Assembly (NCBI RefSeq): GCF_039614845.1
Contig: NZ_JBDIML010000002.1
Coordinates: 372,001-436,000, forward strand
Length of the DNA stretch: 64,000 nucleotides
DNA from: Ornithinibacillus xuwenensis
GTDB lineage: Bacteria > Bacillota > Bacilli > Bacillales > Amphibacillaceae
Direction: 5' to 3'
Shown: positions 1-8,190 of the stretch, one piece after another
Layout of the letters: every line of letters starts with the position of its first letter
How positions within the stretch are numbered: position 1 is the first letter of the stretch
Translations under genes and position numbers: made by a program
The notes under the pieces: model-generated
Seen by the model: only the letters and a program-made list of their open reading frames with translations
What the model was told of the DNA's origin: nothing
Database searches by the model: none

Positions 1-81
1 AATAAGGAAGTAAACCCACAACTGAATTTGCATAATTATCAGATAACCACATAATAAGGTACAATAATAGGGAGGATTCCA

Positions 82-507
82 ATGTCAAAAGTAATTATTC
101 GTTATGGAGTTGCGCTATTGGTGTCTCTTTTTTTATATCTGTTATTGTCCCCGTGGGAATTTCCCAATCTGATAACACATTTTTGCGTGTTTTTGCTCGT
201 ATTATTTTTTCCGTTAATTCTTGTGTTTTTACATGCAAAAAACCAGTGGAAGGCATTTTGGCTAACATTTGGATTTTCCTCTATAGGTGCTATTAGGTTA
301 CTGGTGGGATTAATCTATAAAGACAAGATCTCCATAATAGACAGTATACGTGTTAATAAAGATAATCTAATTATAGTGGATGGAAATCGAATGCTTATTG
401 GTGAACCCATTTCATATTGGTATTTAGAAGGACTTCTGATATACCTTTTCTTTGGAATTTTAGGAATATTAGTAGGGATAATTGTGCAAAGAAAGTCCCA
501 AAAATAG
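82..507 (+). CDS. small integral membrane protein, unknown
   Basis: This 141-residue protein is not recognised. It has an N-terminal hydrophobic helix (about residues 8-24), a second hydrophobic block (33-52), a third short one (60-78), a polar segment (about 80-110) and a last helix (about 113-135) ending in a basic tail QRKSQK, so it is probably a four-helix membrane protein. GGGAGG precedes the ATG at good distance. The next gene starts 16 bases downstream, so the two are probably co-transcribed, but nothing shows a shared function. Confidence 0.7.
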   Translation: MSKVIIRYGVALLVSLFLYLLLSPWEFPNLITHFCVFLLVLFFPLILVFLHAKNQWKAFWLTFGFSSIGAIRLLVGLIYKDKISIIDSIRVNKDNLIIVDGNRMLIGEPISYWYLEGLLIYLFFGILGILVGIIVQRKSQK

Positions 508-523
508 AGAATGAGGTGTGCAA

Positions 524-1447
524 ATGAAACTAGTCAGTTATCGCTTGAAGGATCATAATGATCCATTACGGATTGGATTTGTTTTAGAAAATAAGGTTGT
601 AGATTTACAAGAGGCATATCTACAAATGCTTTCTAAACAGAGAAGGAACGAGGACTTAGATGGATCCATTCCAACCAGTCCAAATGATTTTTATAAGACA
701 GGGAATGCTGTAATAACCAAAGGAATTGAAGCCTATACATACGTTCAAAATAATCCAAACGATGTAAGCTATTTGCTGCGTGAAGAAGTATATCTAAGCA
801 CCCCTATTCCCAATCCATCAAAAATAATATGTGTTGGTCGAAATTATGTGGAGCATGCTGCAGAAATGAAGAGTGATATTCCTGACTATCCAGTGTTATT
901 TGCTAAATTCTCGAATGCCTTAATTGGTCCTGAGGATGAGATTAACAAAACACCAGCTACCGACAAGCTTGATTATGAAGTAGAGCTTACCGTTGTTATC
1001 GGAAAAGAGGCATCCAATGTGCCGAAAGAGGATGCGTTTGATTTTATTGCAGGCTATACCATCGGAAATGATATTACAGCACGGGATTTACAAAAACGAA
1101 CACCACAATGGCTGCAGGGTAAGACATTGGATAGAAGTACTCCAATTGGACCATGGGTTGTAACGGCAGACGAAATAGAAGATCCTGGTAGTCTCGTAAT
1201 TAAAAGCTATGTGAATGGTGAAGAACGCCAGTCTTCTAACACAGAAAAATTTATCTTTGATATCCCATATCTAATCGCTTTCATTTCCAACCTTATTACA
1301 CTTAATCCTGGTGATATCATTATGACAGGGACTCCTGATGGCGTGGCATTTGGAATGGAGTCACCCAAATTTCTGCAAGCTGGTGATTTGGTTACCCTGG
1401 AAATTGAAAAGATTGGCAGGATGGAAAATCGTGTAGGAGATTCGTAA
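524..1447 (+). CDS. fumarylacetoacetate hydrolase family protein
   Basis: The 307-residue protein belongs to the FAH superfamily, metal-dependent enzymes that hydrolyse or decarboxylate acylpyruvate-like products of aromatic and amino-acid breakdown. The family core is visible: IICVGRNYVEHAAEM, then the metal-binding region LDYEVELTVVIGKEA with its acidic residues, then GNDITARDLQ and IIMTGTPDGVAFGM near the C-terminus. A GTG lies in frame at 518, but GAGGTG sits 5 bases before the ATG at 524, so ATG is preferred. The exact substrate cannot be told; 2-hydroxyhepta-2,4-diene-1,7-dioate isomerase or acylpyruvase are typical family roles. It is not adjacent to the phenylacetate genes at the far end. 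Confidence 0.9.
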   Translation: MKLVSYRLKDHNDPLRIGFVLENKVVDLQEAYLQMLSKQRRNEDLDGSIPTSPNDFYKTGNAVITKGIEAYTYVQNNPNDVSYLLREEVYLSTPIPNPSKIICVGRNYVEHAAEMKSDIPDYPVLFAKFSNALIGPEDEINKTPATDKLDYEVELTVVIGKEASNVPKEDAFDFIAGYTIGNDITARDLQKRTPQWLQGKTLDRSTPIGPWVVTADEIEDPGSLVIKSYVNGEERQSSNTEKFIFDIPYLIAFISNLITLNPGDIIMTGTPDGVAFGMESPKFLQAGDLVTLEIEKIGRMENRVGDS

Positions 1448-2101
1448 CGTTTCGCTGATCACTGGACTGTTCTTGACAAATTGGACAATAATACTAACAA
1501 AAATGGCACAAATTTACTGATATTCACCTGTTCCACTATTTTTTTTTCAGTGAGCTTAAGAAGTCACGATTTTATACTAATATAGTCGAAGTCAAGAAAA
1601 GTCCATTGACAGTAATGACCGTGTTGTTTCACTTTTGCATCCTTTGGTTAAATAAGAAAAATTTGCAAGTTGCATATATGTTTCCAGAATCAAAAATCAG
1701 TATTGCTGACTTATGTTACAGAGAAAATTTAATTGTCCATTTACCAGATTGGTTTAACACTTTGTTTAAATTAAACTTAACTTCAAACTTCTTAGGGAGT
1801 TCTCTGTTAGGCTTAATTTCGATTAAGCCTCTACATTCTTTTATCGGATACCTTATTGTTACTATCCACATTAGTATGATTGATTAATTTACCGTTAATA
1901 TATACATCGGGTTTTTCCACTACACTATACTTATCATACGCAAGTGCTTTCTCCGATTTTATCATTTACTCAACACCTAATCGTTCTTCCCCATCTTTTT
2001 AAATTTTTTTGTACTGTGAAGCACATACTTATGTTTGAAACTTTGATAAATTAGAAAGCTGAAGATATTTTTAATCTTCAGCAAGCCATGATATTGAGGT
2101 A
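1448..2101. other. long AT-rich intergenic stretch with a hairpin
   Basis: About 650 bases hold no convincing gene. A perfect hairpin lies at 1809-1830, with 9-base arms AGGCTTAAT and ATTAAGCCT around TTCG. On the minus strand this hairpin follows directly after the stop of the possible 44-codon frame at 1831-1965, but neither side has a long T-run. The region has the look of decayed or foreign DNA. A plus-strand frame at 1606-1887 has no ribosome site and odd composition, and I do not call it. Confidence 0.5.
1831..1965 (-). CDS. possible 44-residue protein or gene remnant
   Basis: A short minus-strand frame begins MIKSEKALAYDKYSVVEKPD and continues VYINGKLIN. Its amino-acid composition is normal and the PDVYINGK segment recalls the beta-strand edge of thioredoxin-fold proteins (xPTxxINGK), so it could be the leftover end of such a gene. 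There is only a weak ribosome site (GGTG upstream). An in-frame TAA lies directly before the ATG, with coding-like sequence (KDGEERLGVE) before that, which would also fit a broken longer gene. Low confidence. Confidence 0.25.
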   Translation of the reverse strand: MIKSEKALAYDKYSVVEKPDVYINGKLINHTNVDSNNKVSDKRM

Positions 2102-2647
2102 CTACTTAAATATATTCATATATTTTTTCTGGTACTTTTTGTCCTCAATCGTATCAATCAAATCTAAAGCCGTTTGTTTGATAGACCCATCATTTAAATG
2201 GTCATATAGATTCTTCATATTTTGAAGGATGTCATTACGAATTAAAGTGAAATTCTTTTCATCTGCTCCTTTTTTAAAACGTTGAACCATATATTCCATC
2301 ACCATTTCTTTTTGGGCTGCGCCCGCAATTCCGACCTTCCATATGGATTGGAGACTATGCCTAGCTGTCACAAACTTTTCATCATAGGTTACTTCCCATA
2401 ATTTAGAGAAATCTTTCATCATCCTCATCTCTGGATCGCTTATGGCTAGGTTAGCTAAATATTGAGCTACACGAGAGCGTTGATGGTTATCTTTATGCGT
2501 TAAGTCCTCCACTAGTTGATCCCATATCTCATACGCCCAATCAACTTTTTGATCCGTTATTTTTAGGATATTATGATAGGCTTCATAACGCTCATTTTTA
2601 TCGCCCGATTTAGATTTTTCAAATTCCAATCTTATGTTACTATCCAT
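2102..2647 (-). CDS. hypothetical alpha-helical protein, HEAT-like
   Basis: The 181-residue protein is predicted to be almost all helical and soluble. Helix pairs such as RYEAYHNILKIT, QRSRVAQYLANLAISD and VTARHSLQSIWKVG, spaced by about 40 residues, look like HEAT/ARM repeats, which usually bind other proteins. There is no catalytic motif. AGGTGGG precedes the ATG. It lies 36 bases downstream of the VOC gene on the same strand, and the ArsR gene lies upstream of that, so the three may form one operon under the ArsR promoter. A function cannot be assigned. Confidence 0.75.
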   Translation of the reverse strand: MDSNIRLEFEKSKSGDKNERYEAYHNILKITDQKVDWAYEIWDQLVEDLTHKDNHQRSRVAQYLANLAISDPEMRMMKDFSKLWEVTYDEKFVTARHSLQSIWKVGIAGAAQKEMVMEYMVQRFKKGADEKNFTLIRNDILQNMKNLYDHLNDGSIKQTALDLIDTIEDKKYQKKYMNIFK

Positions 2648-2683
2648 TTTTATCCCACCTAATTTTCAATGCTATATCATAAA

Positions 2684-3067
2684 TTACTGCTGTATTATCT
2701 GAATAAGATTGCCGCAAGTATCATCGAAAACTGCTATGGTAATATTCCCCATTTCTGTAGGGCCCATAGTAAACTGTACTCCTTTTTCCACTAAACGTTT
2801 ATACTCCTTGTGAATATCTGAAACACCAAACATTGTTACTGGAATTCCATCGTCAAATAACTTCTGTTGATACTCTTTTGCAGCTGGGTGTTCATTCGGT
2901 TCGAGTAAAAGCTCTGTTCCGTCTAGTTCATCCCGTGATACAAGCGTTAACCATCTATGTTCTCCTGTAGGAACGTCATGCTTTTTTACAAATCCCAACG
3001 TTTCTGAATAAAATTCTAATGCCTTTTCTTGGTCATCTACGAATATACTGGTAACAACAATCTTCAA
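2684..3067 (-). CDS. VOC (glyoxalase/bleomycin-resistance) family protein
   Basis: This 127-residue protein has the paired beta-alpha-beta-beta-beta modules of the vicinal oxygen chelate fold. The first module begins VVTSIFVDDQEKALEFYSET and the second DDGIPVTMFGVSDIHKEY, ending DTCGNLIQIIQQ. Members bind a metal and act as lyases, dioxygenases or drug-binding proteins; the substrate is not evident. The start is TTG at 3067, preceded by GGGAGG with 8 bases between. It is encoded downstream of an ArsR-type repressor, an arrangement common in Bacillaceae where repressor and VOC protein share a transcript. Confidence 0.88.
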   Translation of the reverse strand: MKIVVTSIFVDDQEKALEFYSETLGFVKKHDVPTGEHRWLTLVSRDELDGTELLLEPNEHPAAKEYQQKLFDDGIPVTMFGVSDIHKEYKRLVEKGVQFTMGPTEMGNITIAVFDDTCGNLIQIIQQ

Positions 3068-3145
3068 ATGTTTTTCCTCCCTTAATATCTGATTAATGCT
3101 CTACTATTAATTGAGCTTGAATCTCGTTAGATGTTTTTTGAAAAA

Positions 3146-3424
3146 TTACTCTATCCATCCTTTCAACAAATTTTTGAGTGGTTCATTATTGAAAATGAGT
3201 ACTCGATATTTTCCCTTTTTTTGCGATTTTACGAGCTCAGCAACTTCCAATACAGTAAGATGTTTTGCTATCGCTTGTCGCGAGATGGAAAGGTCATGCT
3301 TCATAACGAGACGTGTTGTAAGTTCATACAACGTTAACTCGTTGCGTTCAGATAGCTCATCTAATATAAGCCTCCGAGTGGCGTCACTAAGTGCTTTGAA
3401 TATAGCGTCATTATCCCAATTCAT
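3146..3424 (-). CDS. ArsR/SmtB family transcriptional repressor
   Basis: The 92-residue winged-helix repressor starts MNWDNDAIFKALSDATRRLI, the typical ArsR opening. The recognition region is DLSISRQAIAKHLTVLEVAE (about residues 45-64), followed by a wing (KGKYRVLIF). I see no CxC metal site of the classical ArsR/SmtB type, so it more likely answers to an organic or unknown signal. I chose the ATG at 3424 over the in-frame TTG at 3460, because that TTG is the first part of a TTGACA -35 box. Transcription would start at or next to the A of the ATG, so this looks like a leaderless mRNA. It probably controls the VOC gene and the helical-protein gene. Confidence 0.87.
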   Translation of the reverse strand: MNWDNDAIFKALSDATRRLILDELSERNELTLYELTTRLVMKHDLSISRQAIAKHLTVLEVAELVKSQKKGKYRVLIFNNEPLKNLLKGWIE

Positions 3425-3460
3425 GTAGCAAGTATAAGCAACCAAATGGTTGCGTGTCAA
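3422..3460 (-). promoter_or_regulatory. arsR promoter with built-in palindromic operator
   Basis: Read on the minus strand the segment holds TTGACA, then TATACT 18 bases later, then 6 bases to the ATG. The spacer contains a perfect inverted repeat GCAACCA-TT-TGGTTGC. An operator between the -35 and -10 boxes is the expected place for autorepression by an ArsR protein. No ribosome site fits between the -10 box and the ATG, which supports a leaderless start. Confidence 0.75.
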
Positions 3461-3903
3461 GTGTATGCAACTATAAAGTTACTTGAATAGCAAAATGTAT
3501 TACCAATCATGTCAACTTATGAACTAATTAACTTTGTTAAATTTAATTTAAAAGAAACCTGTATCTGATCTAAAATGTGCATTAGGACACCCTTGGTTAG
3601 TAGTCTTTCATACATGAAATAGTAATCAGCTTTGCTGTGCAGTATTTAGTCTAAGCCTAAATACTTACAACTTTCTTATTCCACATTACTTCACAGTTAG
3701 CTTAATAATTTCTAACATAATACTAGCATAATATTTTAAATATATTTATCCGTATAGCTGTGAAATTTAACTTTATTGCAAGTGAAAATTGTACGACTGG
3801 TCACTTCTCTCCGCAAAATGCGTATCGGCACATTTTGGGCTGTAAAACGTAAGATAATACATCCAATGGTTTTATAAAGAGTATTATCAGAGGAGAGGGT
3901 TAT
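3461..3903. other. AT-rich divergent intergenic region
   Basis: About 440 bases separate the minus-strand arsR from the plus-strand CDGSH gene. I see no gene and no clear second promoter. The arms AAAATG/CATTTT around 3816-3838 can form a weak hairpin upstream of the CDGSH gene. Confidence 0.5.
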
Positions 3904-4119
3904 ATGAGTGATAAGGTAGTGATTAAAGTTAATGATAATGGTTCCTATCGCATTACCGGAAATGCGGAGTTAGTGGATGCGGAAGGGAATGTATTTGAAA
4001 CGAAAAAGAGTTTTTCATTATGTCGATGTGGTCATTCAGCAAATAAACCATTTTGTGATGGCACACATCGACAGTTAGACTTTGAAAGTGCCCCACGTGC
4101 ACCAAAAAAACATCCGTAA
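3904..4119 (+). CDS. CDGSH iron-sulfur domain protein
   Basis: The 71-residue protein carries the complete CDGSH 2Fe-2S motif, CRCGHSANKPFCDGTH (about residues 40-55), with the three-Cys, one-His ligand set of the mitoNEET family. These proteins bind a labile 2Fe-2S cluster and are thought to act in redox sensing or cluster transfer. The length is usual for a one-domain bacterial member; there is no signal or membrane segment, so it is cytoplasmic. GAGGAGAGGG lies 5 bases before the ATG. It is a single-gene unit closed by a strong terminator. Confidence 0.92.
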   Translation: MSDKVVIKVNDNGSYRITGNAELVDAEGNVFETKKSFSLCRCGHSANKPFCDGTHRQLDFESAPRAPKKHP

Positions 4120-4146
4120 TCCTTACTGGGTTACGGATGTTTTTTC
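4104..4146. terminator. bidirectional terminator
   Basis: The arms ACATCCGTAA and TTACGGATGT form a 10-base stem with an 11-base loop, an A-run on one side and a T-run on the other. It serves the CDGSH gene and the converging anti-sigma gene. Confidence 0.9.
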
Positions 4147-4149
4147 GAT

Positions 4150-5301
4150 TTACTGAATAGGCAAATAAGAAACCTTCCAGACGTTGGATGAGCTGTCTTT
4201 ATAGAGTCGGAAACTGATGAGATTATCTAAGGTGTATCGAATGAGCACTTCTTCCTCGTTCAGGTAAAATTCCTCAAAAGATTTTACTTCTAGCATGCTT
4301 TGATAAAATTCCGCGGCGTTGTTCTCAGAATAACTTGCTTCCGCTAAGAAGGTTTCTTTATCAGGATAGTAATGATTTTCCTGTTTGTAATACAAAGCAT
4401 ATTCTACTTCAAGATCTCCCTTATAGGTAGCGTGTTGGTAGATTTTAAAGACGTCAATTGGATTTAATCCGGATAGCAGCTTATCGTCTAGTGAAGCTTT
4501 ATAGTCTTCATATACCGCTTGTAGTTCCTTGGATAATGCGATTGTAGTGGAATAGCTTTGTATTGCAATCCCTGACATACCTTGCTGGTCGGCGACCTTT
4601 ACATAGATGCTAGATCCTTCGGGTGAATAGTGATAATTTATCTCCGTAACCTGTAAGGAAAGCTGGGCTGAATTCTCAATCTCACTCTTATAAACTGCCC
4701 GAGCAAATTCTTCATTGGAAATAAATATAGGGATTTCTTTTGCTTCATCGCCCATTGCTATCGGAATTTCCTGTCGTGATTCTTCAGTGGGCTGGAATTC
4801 CAGTGGTTGATTATTCATAAAGTTCCCTGCAATCATCGCCCCACTAAATGTAATGATGATTTCATTACTATTTTCCTCGATGTTCTCTACTGAAAAACTA
4901 GGATCATGTTGGACGGTTTCCGGATTGAAAACATTTCCGAGTGAATTTGACTCTGCCATTCCGGCACTGTCTTCTTCACCTGCTGTTTCACCTTCAAAAG
5001 AATCCATTTGTGCTTCGGCAGTATTGAGTTCAGCCGTTTTTTCACTTTCGGCATCAGTGGCTTTGTCACTACTATTAAACATATTTGGTTGATTATTAAT
5101 CGTAACAGCAACTATAAGAATGGTAACCGCAATGACAACACCAGTAAGAAGCTGTGGATAGAGACGAAAGCTTCTGCGGCGCGGCTGCTTATCTGTAAGT
5201 TGGTTGATTTTACTTCGAATCGCTTGTTTGTCTTTTTCGGTAAATGACGTCGGTATGTCCTTTTCGAATTTTGTTTTTAAATCTTTTAGTTGCTTATCCA
5301 T
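4150..5301 (-). CDS. membrane-anchored anti-sigma factor
   Basis: The 383-residue protein has a charged cytoplasmic N-terminus (about 1-44, rich in K, R, D), one membrane helix (LLTGVVIAVTILIVAVTI, about 49-66) and a long extracytoplasmic part, first low-complexity and acidic (70-125, many E, D, S) and then folded. This layout and its place directly after an ECF sigma gene identify it as the cognate anti-sigma factor, holding the sigma factor at the membrane until an envelope signal arrives. I chose the ATG at 5301 over the GTG at 5313: GAGGTGG precedes it and it overlaps the sigma stop by 8 bases, which indicates translational coupling. There is no zinc (ZAS) motif, so the fold is unlike RsiW. 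Confidence 0.82.
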   Translation of the reverse strand: MDKQLKDLKTKFEKDIPTSFTEKDKQAIRSKINQLTDKQPRRRSFRLYPQLLTGVVIAVTILIVAVTINNQPNMFNSSDKATDAESEKTAELNTAEAQMDSFEGETAGEEDSAGMAESNSLGNVFNPETVQHDPSFSVENIEENSNEIIITFSGAMIAGNFMNNQPLEFQPTEESRQEIPIAMGDEAKEIPIFISNEEFARAVYKSEIENSAQLSLQVTEINYHYSPEGSSIYVKVADQQGMSGIAIQSYSTTIALSKELQAVYEDYKASLDDKLLSGLNPIDVFKIYQHATYKGDLEVEYALYYKQENHYYPDKETFLAEASYSENNAAEFYQSMLEVKSFEEFYLNEEEVLIRYTLDNLISFRLYKDSSSNVWKVSYLPIQ

Positions 5302-5887
5302 GGCTTTCACCACCTCGTTTTGGAGATAAGCATTCCTTCAATTTTTCACGGCCTCGATTGAGCCTGGTTCGAACAGTTGCATCATTCATTTTTAATGCTT
5401 GGCTAATCTCCTTTGTAGATAATTCTTTAAAATAGAATAAGATAATAACTTCACGGTATTTTACCGGTAGGTCCATCACCTTTGTGAACAACTCATTCGA
5501 ATTATCCTTTTGGAGTGTCCTATCTTCAGGTGTTATCTCTTCCTTTGTTATCGTATGTGAAGATTGTGCAAGCTTCTCGCGCAGTCTTTTATTGCGGGAA
5601 TTCCAGCTTCGCAAATAATCTTTACTTTTGTTAATGGCGATAGAGTAGATCCAACTTCTTAAAGAAGATTTTCCTTGAAAGGTATTTAGTTTTTGGTAGA
5701 TAGTCACAAAAACCTCTTGTGTTACATCATCTGTATCGGCACTGTTTTTTAGGTAAGTAAATACAAGTCTTTTAATCTCATCTCCATACGTATCCATGAT
5801 TATCTCAATAGCCTGGCTTGGGTTTAATTGAACGATTTCCAGGTCTTCTTTATCACATGTCGGATGGAAAGCTTTCGAGTGGCCCAC
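5294..5887 (-). CDS. ECF-type RNA polymerase sigma factor
   Basis: The 197-residue protein has sigma region 2 (LVFTYLKNSADTDDVTQEVF, about 41-60, and the LRSWIYSIAINKSKDYLR stretch for -10 binding) and region 4 (LPVKYREVIILFYFKELSTK into the helix-turn-helix with ATVRTRLNRGREKLK), without regions 1 and 3, as in ECF factors. It directs RNA polymerase to a small envelope-stress regulon. Translation starts at GTG 5887 with AGGAGG 7 bases upstream. A TGAAAC-N17-CGTC promoter just upstream fits the class this sigma should read, so it is probably autoregulated. I cannot say which B. subtilis ECF factor is orthologous. Confidence 0.92.
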   Translation of the reverse strand: MGHSKAFHPTCDKEDLEIVQLNPSQAIEIIMDTYGDEIKRLVFTYLKNSADTDDVTQEVFVTIYQKLNTFQGKSSLRSWIYSIAINKSKDYLRSWNSRNKRLREKLAQSSHTITKEEITPEDRTLQKDNSNELFTKVMDLPVKYREVIILFYFKELSTKEISQALKMNDATVRTRLNRGREKLKECLSPKRGGESHG

Positions 5888-5921
5888 TCAATTTCCTCCT
5901 AACTTCCTATCTCGTATATAA

Positions 5922-5948
5922 GACGTGATGAATAGCATAGATGTTTCA
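5922..5948 (-). promoter_or_regulatory. candidate autoregulatory ECF promoter
   Basis: On the minus strand TGAAAC (5948-5943) is followed after 17 bases by CGTC (5925-5922). This is close to the TGAAAC-N16/17-CGTC pattern of Bacillus ECF promoters of the sigW/sigM type. It lies 35 bases upstream of the sigma start codon. Confidence 0.7.
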
Positions 5949-6247
5949 TACAAGCGTTTTTAATTTTTATCCCGCATGTATCGGGCAGTAGTTCTACACC
6001 GAATTAAAGTTTTACTTTATTTGTAGTGTATCATAATAAGCGCTTAGAAGTACTTGTGTTTATAATTTTCAAAAAATAATTGAGGTTATGACATCGTAAT
6101 ACTATACTTAGGTAAAGAATCGTTCTATATGCTTTTGTTCCGGTCTAATGTTAGGTGGTTCACGAACAAGGTTTATGCGATAGAAATTAAAGTCATCATG
6201 GAGTGTAACCACTTAAAAGTCACGAATGTTATTGGGGGAGAATGATG
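5949..6247. other. divergent intergenic region upstream of the flavin dehydrogenase
   Basis: About 300 bases between the ECF promoter and the next plus-strand gene carry no gene. I could not assign a confident plus-strand promoter. Confidence 0.5.
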
Positions 6248-7948
6248 ATGAAGAAGTTCGACGCAATTGTTGTAGGGGCAGGACTTGCAGGGTTAGTTGC
6301 TACGTCTGAGCTTGCGGATGCAGGAAAGCGGGTTTTATTGCTTGATCAGGAGCCAGAGGCATCCTTAGGGGGACAAGCCTGGTGGTCATTTGGCGGGCTG
6401 TTTCTGGTTGACTCTCCAGAACAGCGTCGAATGGGAATTAAAGATTCTAAAGAGCTGGCATGGCAGGACTGGTTAGGAACGGCAGGATTTGACCGTGAAG
6501 CGGATGAAGATTACTGGTCAAAAAAATGGGCGGAAGCGTATGTGGATTTTGCAGCAGGAGAAAAGCGGTCCTGGCTACGCAGTTTAGGTGTACGATTCTT
6601 TCCTGTAGTTGGATGGGCAGAACGTGGTGGTTATCTAGCAGAAGGGCATGGGAATTCGGTGCCTAGATTTCATATTGTATGGGGAACAGGTCCTGGTATT
6701 GTTAAACCATTTGAAACCAAGGTTCGTGAATATAGGAAGGAAGGTCTGATTGACTATCGGCCGAGACATCGCGTAGATTATTTAGTACACGCAAATGGGC
6801 GTGTGACAGGAGCGGGAGGTGCTGTGCTAGTACCAAGCGATGCTAAAAGAGGTGAAACTAGCTCTCGTGATGTTGTCTGGGATTTTGAATACGAGGCAGA
6901 AGCGATAATCGTTACAAGTGGAGGTATTGGTGCAAATTTTGAACTAATCCGTAAAAATTGGCCGACTCGATTAGGAAATCCGCCTCAACGGATGGTAGCA
7001 GGTGTTCCCGCACATGTTGACGGTCGAATGCTCGAAATTACAGAAAAAGCCGGAGGAAGAATTGTCAATCGTGATCGAATGTGGCATTACACGGAAGGGA
7101 TAAAAAACTGGAGTCCGATCTGGCCACAGCATGGTATCCGAATATTACCAGGACCTTCTTCTATTTGGTTGGATGCACGTGGAAGACGATTCGCCGCTCC
7201 AAACTTTCCAGGATTTGATACGTTAGGAACATTAGAAACGATTATGAAAACGGGATATGATTACTCATGGTTCATTCTGACCGAGAAGATTATTGAAAAA
7301 GAATTTGCATTATCAGGTTCAGAGCAAAATCCAGATTTAACTGGAAAAAGCATTCGGAAGGTTTTATCGAGAATATTACCTGGTCCGCCCGCTCCGGTTA
7401 AGGCATTTATGGATAAAGGAGAAGACTTTATCGTTGAGGATAATTTGCATGAATTGGTTAAAAGAATGAATCAACTTACCGGTGATCACTTACTTGATGT
7501 AAAGGAAATTGAAAGACAAATTACTGCTAGAGATTTAGAAATGGATAATACCTTTACAAAAGACCTTCAAATAACAGCGTTAAGAGGAGCAAGGAATTAT
7601 CGCGGTGATAAATTAATTCGTGTTGCGTCACCACATAAAATCTTAGATCCCAAAAATGGACCGTTAATTGCAGTTCGGTTAAATGTTTTGAGTAGGAAAA
7701 CCTTAGGTGGACTTCAGACAGATTTATCAGCTAGGGTTCTTGATAATAACGGAGACCCAATCACAGGACTTTTTGCTGCGGGTGAAGTAAGCGGTTTTGG
7801 AGGTGGTGGTCTTCATGGGTATCGTGCACTTGAAGGCACTTTTTTAGGTGGGTGTTTATTCTCAGGTAGGATTTCTGGTAAAAGTGTTGTCGAAGCGCTG
7901 GGCAAAGGCGCTATAACAAAAACTGTTACGCAAGAAGGAAAAGGATGA
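6248..7948 (+). CDS. FAD-binding dehydrogenase (KstD/fumarate reductase-like)
   Basis: The 566-residue flavoprotein opens with the dinucleotide-binding motif VVGAGLAGLVATSELADAGK and an acidic strand end (LLLDQE). A second FAD contact near the C-terminus, FAAGEVSGFGGGGLHGYRAL, is typical of the fumarate reductase/3-ketosteroid dehydrogenase superfamily. The GGQAWWSFGGLFLVDSPEQR segment marks the subgroup usually annotated simply as FAD-binding dehydrogenase. No signal peptide is present, so it is cytoplasmic; the substrate is unknown. Three ATGs follow each other (6242, 6245, 6248); GGGGGAG at 6234-6240 fits the third best. It is monocistronic, with the terminator beginning inside the last codons. 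Confidence 0.88.
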   Translation: MKKFDAIVVGAGLAGLVATSELADAGKRVLLLDQEPEASLGGQAWWSFGGLFLVDSPEQRRMGIKDSKELAWQDWLGTAGFDREADEDYWSKKWAEAYVDFAAGEKRSWLRSLGVRFFPVVGWAERGGYLAEGHGNSVPRFHIVWGTGPGIVKPFETKVREYRKEGLIDYRPRHRVDYLVHANGRVTGAGGAVLVPSDAKRGETSSRDVVWDFEYEAEAIIVTSGGIGANFELIRKNWPTRLGNPPQRMVAGVPAHVDGRMLEITEKAGGRIVNRDRMWHYTEGIKNWSPIWPQHGIRILPGPSSIWLDARGRRFAAPNFPGFDTLGTLETIMKTGYDYSWFILTEKIIEKEFALSGSEQNPDLTGKSIRKVLSRILPGPPAPVKAFMDKGEDFIVEDNLHELVKRMNQLTGDHLLDVKEIERQITARDLEMDNTFTKDLQITALRGARNYRGDKLIRVASPHKILDPKNGPLIAVRLNVLSRKTLGGLQTDLSARVLDNNGDPITGLFAAGEVSGFGGGGLHGYRALEGTFLGGCLFSGRISGKSVVEALGKGAITKTVTQEGKG

Positions 7949-7974
7949 GTAGCAATAGAGCTACGCATCCTTTT
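7939..7974 (+). terminator. terminator of the flavin dehydrogenase gene
   Basis: The arms AAAAGGATG-a-GTAGC and GCTAC-g-CATCCTTTT form a long stem that includes the stop codon and ends in TTTT. Confidence 0.8.
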
Positions 7975-8024
7975 CTCGTAAGTAAAGAAAGTATAAATGT
8001 TTGGAGTGACTTCATCCATTAACA

Positions 8025-8190
8025 GGAACAGCCACGTCCAGCTTCAGCGCCCAAAGACAAGCGAGACTTCCCTCGCCTTCGTAGGATAAGTAGTCAACAT
8101 CGGCTTTCTTCGGTCGCTGTGTTTCCTTTATCTCCTACGGTCCAGTACCGTCCGTATGTCTCTATCATGGGGCTTGCGCTTTTGTTCTTA
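8025..8190. repeat. dispersed intergenic repeat of Bacillaceae type
   Basis: This segment is clearly richer in G and C than its surroundings. It begins near GCCACGTCCAGCTTCAGCGC and ends in GGGGCTTGCGCTTTTGTTCT. Inside, GTAGGATAA and TTTATCTCCTAC are imperfect inverted repeats. I recall near-identical sequences scattered between genes in Oceanobacillus, Virgibacillus and Bacillus genomes; copy number here cannot be seen from one window. It overlaps the stop codon of the DUF1906 gene, so the insertion may have supplied that stop. Confidence 0.55.

Noticed and set aside
1606..1887. Plus-strand frame of 93 codons
   Set aside because: There is no ribosome site, the composition is unlike a protein, and it crosses a hairpin.
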